A DNA stretch of 6,190 nt, taken from positions 1-6,190 of the forward strand of contig JAGOEH010000183.1 in assembly GCA_017997825.1 (NCBI GenBank), read 5' to 3'. Numbering within the stretch: position 1 is the first letter of the stretch; each line of letters starts with the position of its first letter. The notes under the pieces were generated by a model. It saw nothing but the letters and a program-made list of their open reading frames with translations, did not search any database and had not been told where the DNA came from. Below are positions 5,533 through 6,190 of this stretch, piece after piece. This stretch comes from Candidatus Delongbacteria bacterium. GTDB lineage: Bacteria; JAGOEH01. A program made the translations under genes and the position numbers.

Positions 5533-5660
5533 TCATTCTGACCCCCCTATCCGGTTTTTCAACCGCTTGGGGGTCAGTTTCATCCGGATTTAGGGGTCAG
5601 TTTGTTCCGGATCAGGGGGTCAATATCATCCGGATTGGAGGGTCAGCTTCGCCCGGATTC
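5524..5660. mobile_element. Cluster of about 23-bp repeats resembling IS21-family ends; no transposase
   Basis: Five copies of a GGGGGTCA...CCGGAT unit. One is inverted (5547-5524) and four are direct at 5569-5592, 5593-5614, 5615-5637 and 5638-5660, spaced 22-24 bp apart. Between the inverted copy and the first direct copy, TGACCCCC and GGGGGTCA face each other around an inner CGGTT/AACCG pair, forming a large imperfect inverted repeat at about 5539-5576. Multiple GGGGGTCA units with CCGG are, from memory, typical of IS21-family element ends. No istA or istB reading frame is present, so this would be a collapsed or solo-end remnant. The last copy runs to within 5 bp of a truncated CRISPR repeat. 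Alternatives: a binding array for a DNA-binding protein, or a non-autonomous element. Confidence 0.5.
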
Positions 5661-5664
5661 TCCA

Positions 5665-5673
5665 TTCAGAAAT
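5665..5673 (-). repeat. Truncated or degenerate terminal CRISPR repeat
   Basis: TTCAGAAAT at 5665-5673 matches the last nine bases of the plus-strand repeat exactly. The preceding bases belong to the IS21-like cluster and no longer match. The interval from here to the first complete repeat (5674-5709) is 36 nt, the same length as the true spacers (35-37), so it is best read as the oldest spacer next to a damaged end repeat. Confidence 0.75.
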
Positions 5674-5709
5674 TCTCTTGCTGATGTTCGCAATGATCAA
5701 AATATTCGC

Positions 5710-6190
5710 GTTTCAATTGCTCATAGCGAGTTCAGAAATGAATACTCCAGGCAACCAGTCAAAAGACATAGCAGAGTTTCAATTGCTCATAGCGAGTTCA
5801 GAAATTAATCTTCTCGTCCTGGATCGCGTTAGATATTTCAAGGTTTCAATTGCTCATAGCGAGTTCAGAAATCAGGTCCACCACGGATCGATACGAATTG
5901 ATGCCCTGTTTCAATTGCTCATAGCGAGTTCAGAAATTTGTACCCGCTTGCTAATCGCTAATCTATAACGATGTTTCAATTGCTCATAGCGAGTTCAGAA
6001 ATTTTGCGTGTTATTTGGGGTTTCAAAAACACCAAAGCGGTTTCAATTGCTCATAGCGAGTTCAGAAATCAAAGGGAAATTTCTTTGTCTACCTGGAAAC
6101 ACGTGTTTCAATTGCTCATAGCGAGTTCAGAAATTGGGATGTGAACCTTAGTGGTATCCACGCCATACCCAGTTTCAATTGCTCATAGCG
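5710..6190 (-). CRISPR. CRISPR array, trailer end, continuing past the window
   Basis: Seven identical 30-bp repeats start at 5710, 5776, 5843, 5908, 5973, 6040 and 6105; an eighth begins at 6172 and is cut after 19 bases. On the plus strand each begins GTTTCAATTG and ends GTTCAGAAAT. The seven spacers between these repeats are 36, 37, 35, 35, 37, 35 and 37 nt and all different. Read on the minus strand the repeat ends in ATTGAAAC, the 8-nt crRNA 5' handle common in type I-B and type III systems. Together with the damaged end repeat on the left, this points to leftward transcription with the leader to the right of 6190. A 30-nt repeat with spacers of about 36 nt fits I-B or III. No cas gene lies in this window, so the subtype is inferred. 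Internal repeat pairing is weak (CTC/GAG). Confidence 0.98.

Noticed and set aside
5602-5968. Two plus-strand frames with repeated FQLLIASSE or VSIAHSEFRN peptides
   Set aside because: The peptide repeats come from the CRISPR repeats being translated; the frames cross repeats and spacers and are not genes.
5710-6190. Self-targeting spacers against genes in this window
   Set aside because: Reading the spacers on both strands against the window by eye gave no convincing match.

Overview
The window looks like a chromosomal segment of a mesophilic bacterium. It has sigma70-like promoters (TTGACA/TATTAT type), Shine-Dalgarno sites and a peptidoglycan gene. The truncated MurE keeps the DNPR motif typical of meso-diaminopimelate-adding enzymes, so a meso-DAP cell wall is likely. 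The sequence alone does not let me name the phylum. No stable RNA gene was recognised.

Layout from left to right. Positions 1-1284 (minus): murE, missing its C-terminal end at the window edge. Positions 1451-3320 (minus): a two-gene operon with an 8-nt overlap, encoding an ABC/SMC-type AAA ATPase followed by a small DUF4276/RloB-like, TOPRIM-like protein. This architecture is common in phage-defence and other accessory modules. A promoter candidate lies just upstream of it. Positions 3438-3540 hold a GC-richer stretch that may be a decayed coding fragment. Positions 3536-4663 (minus): a compact set of small genes. These are a 56-aa hypothetical protein, a 144-aa exported protein behind two tandem promoters, a 45-aa ORF starting 2 nt after that gene's stop, and a 105-aa acidic protein starting inside the 45-aa ORF. 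Positions 4915-5244 (plus): a divergent 109-aa paralogue of the 105-aa protein. The two paralogues and the 45-aa ORF share a P-[VI]-R-W-Y-W C-terminal signature, so one window holds three members or fragments of an unrecognised small-protein family.

Positions 5329-5532 (minus): an open C-terminal coding fragment without a start. It ends at a cluster of about 23-bp repeats (one inverted, four direct; 5524-5660) that resemble the multi-copy ends of IS21-family elements, although no transposase is present. The cluster runs straight into a CRISPR array (5710 to the window end) of seven identical 30-bp repeats plus a cut-off eighth. A 9-bp remnant of a further repeat at 5665-5673 lies one spacer length before the first full repeat. 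The repeat read on the minus strand ends in ATTGAAAC, the usual crRNA 5' handle. The array is therefore probably transcribed leftward, and this is its oldest (trailer) end, with leader and possibly cas genes beyond 6190.

Taken together, a housekeeping gene sits beside an accessory island that combines a probable ATPase/nuclease-like defence pair, a duplicated small-protein family of unknown role, mobile-element debris and a CRISPR trailer end. A functional link among these parts is inference from proximity only.
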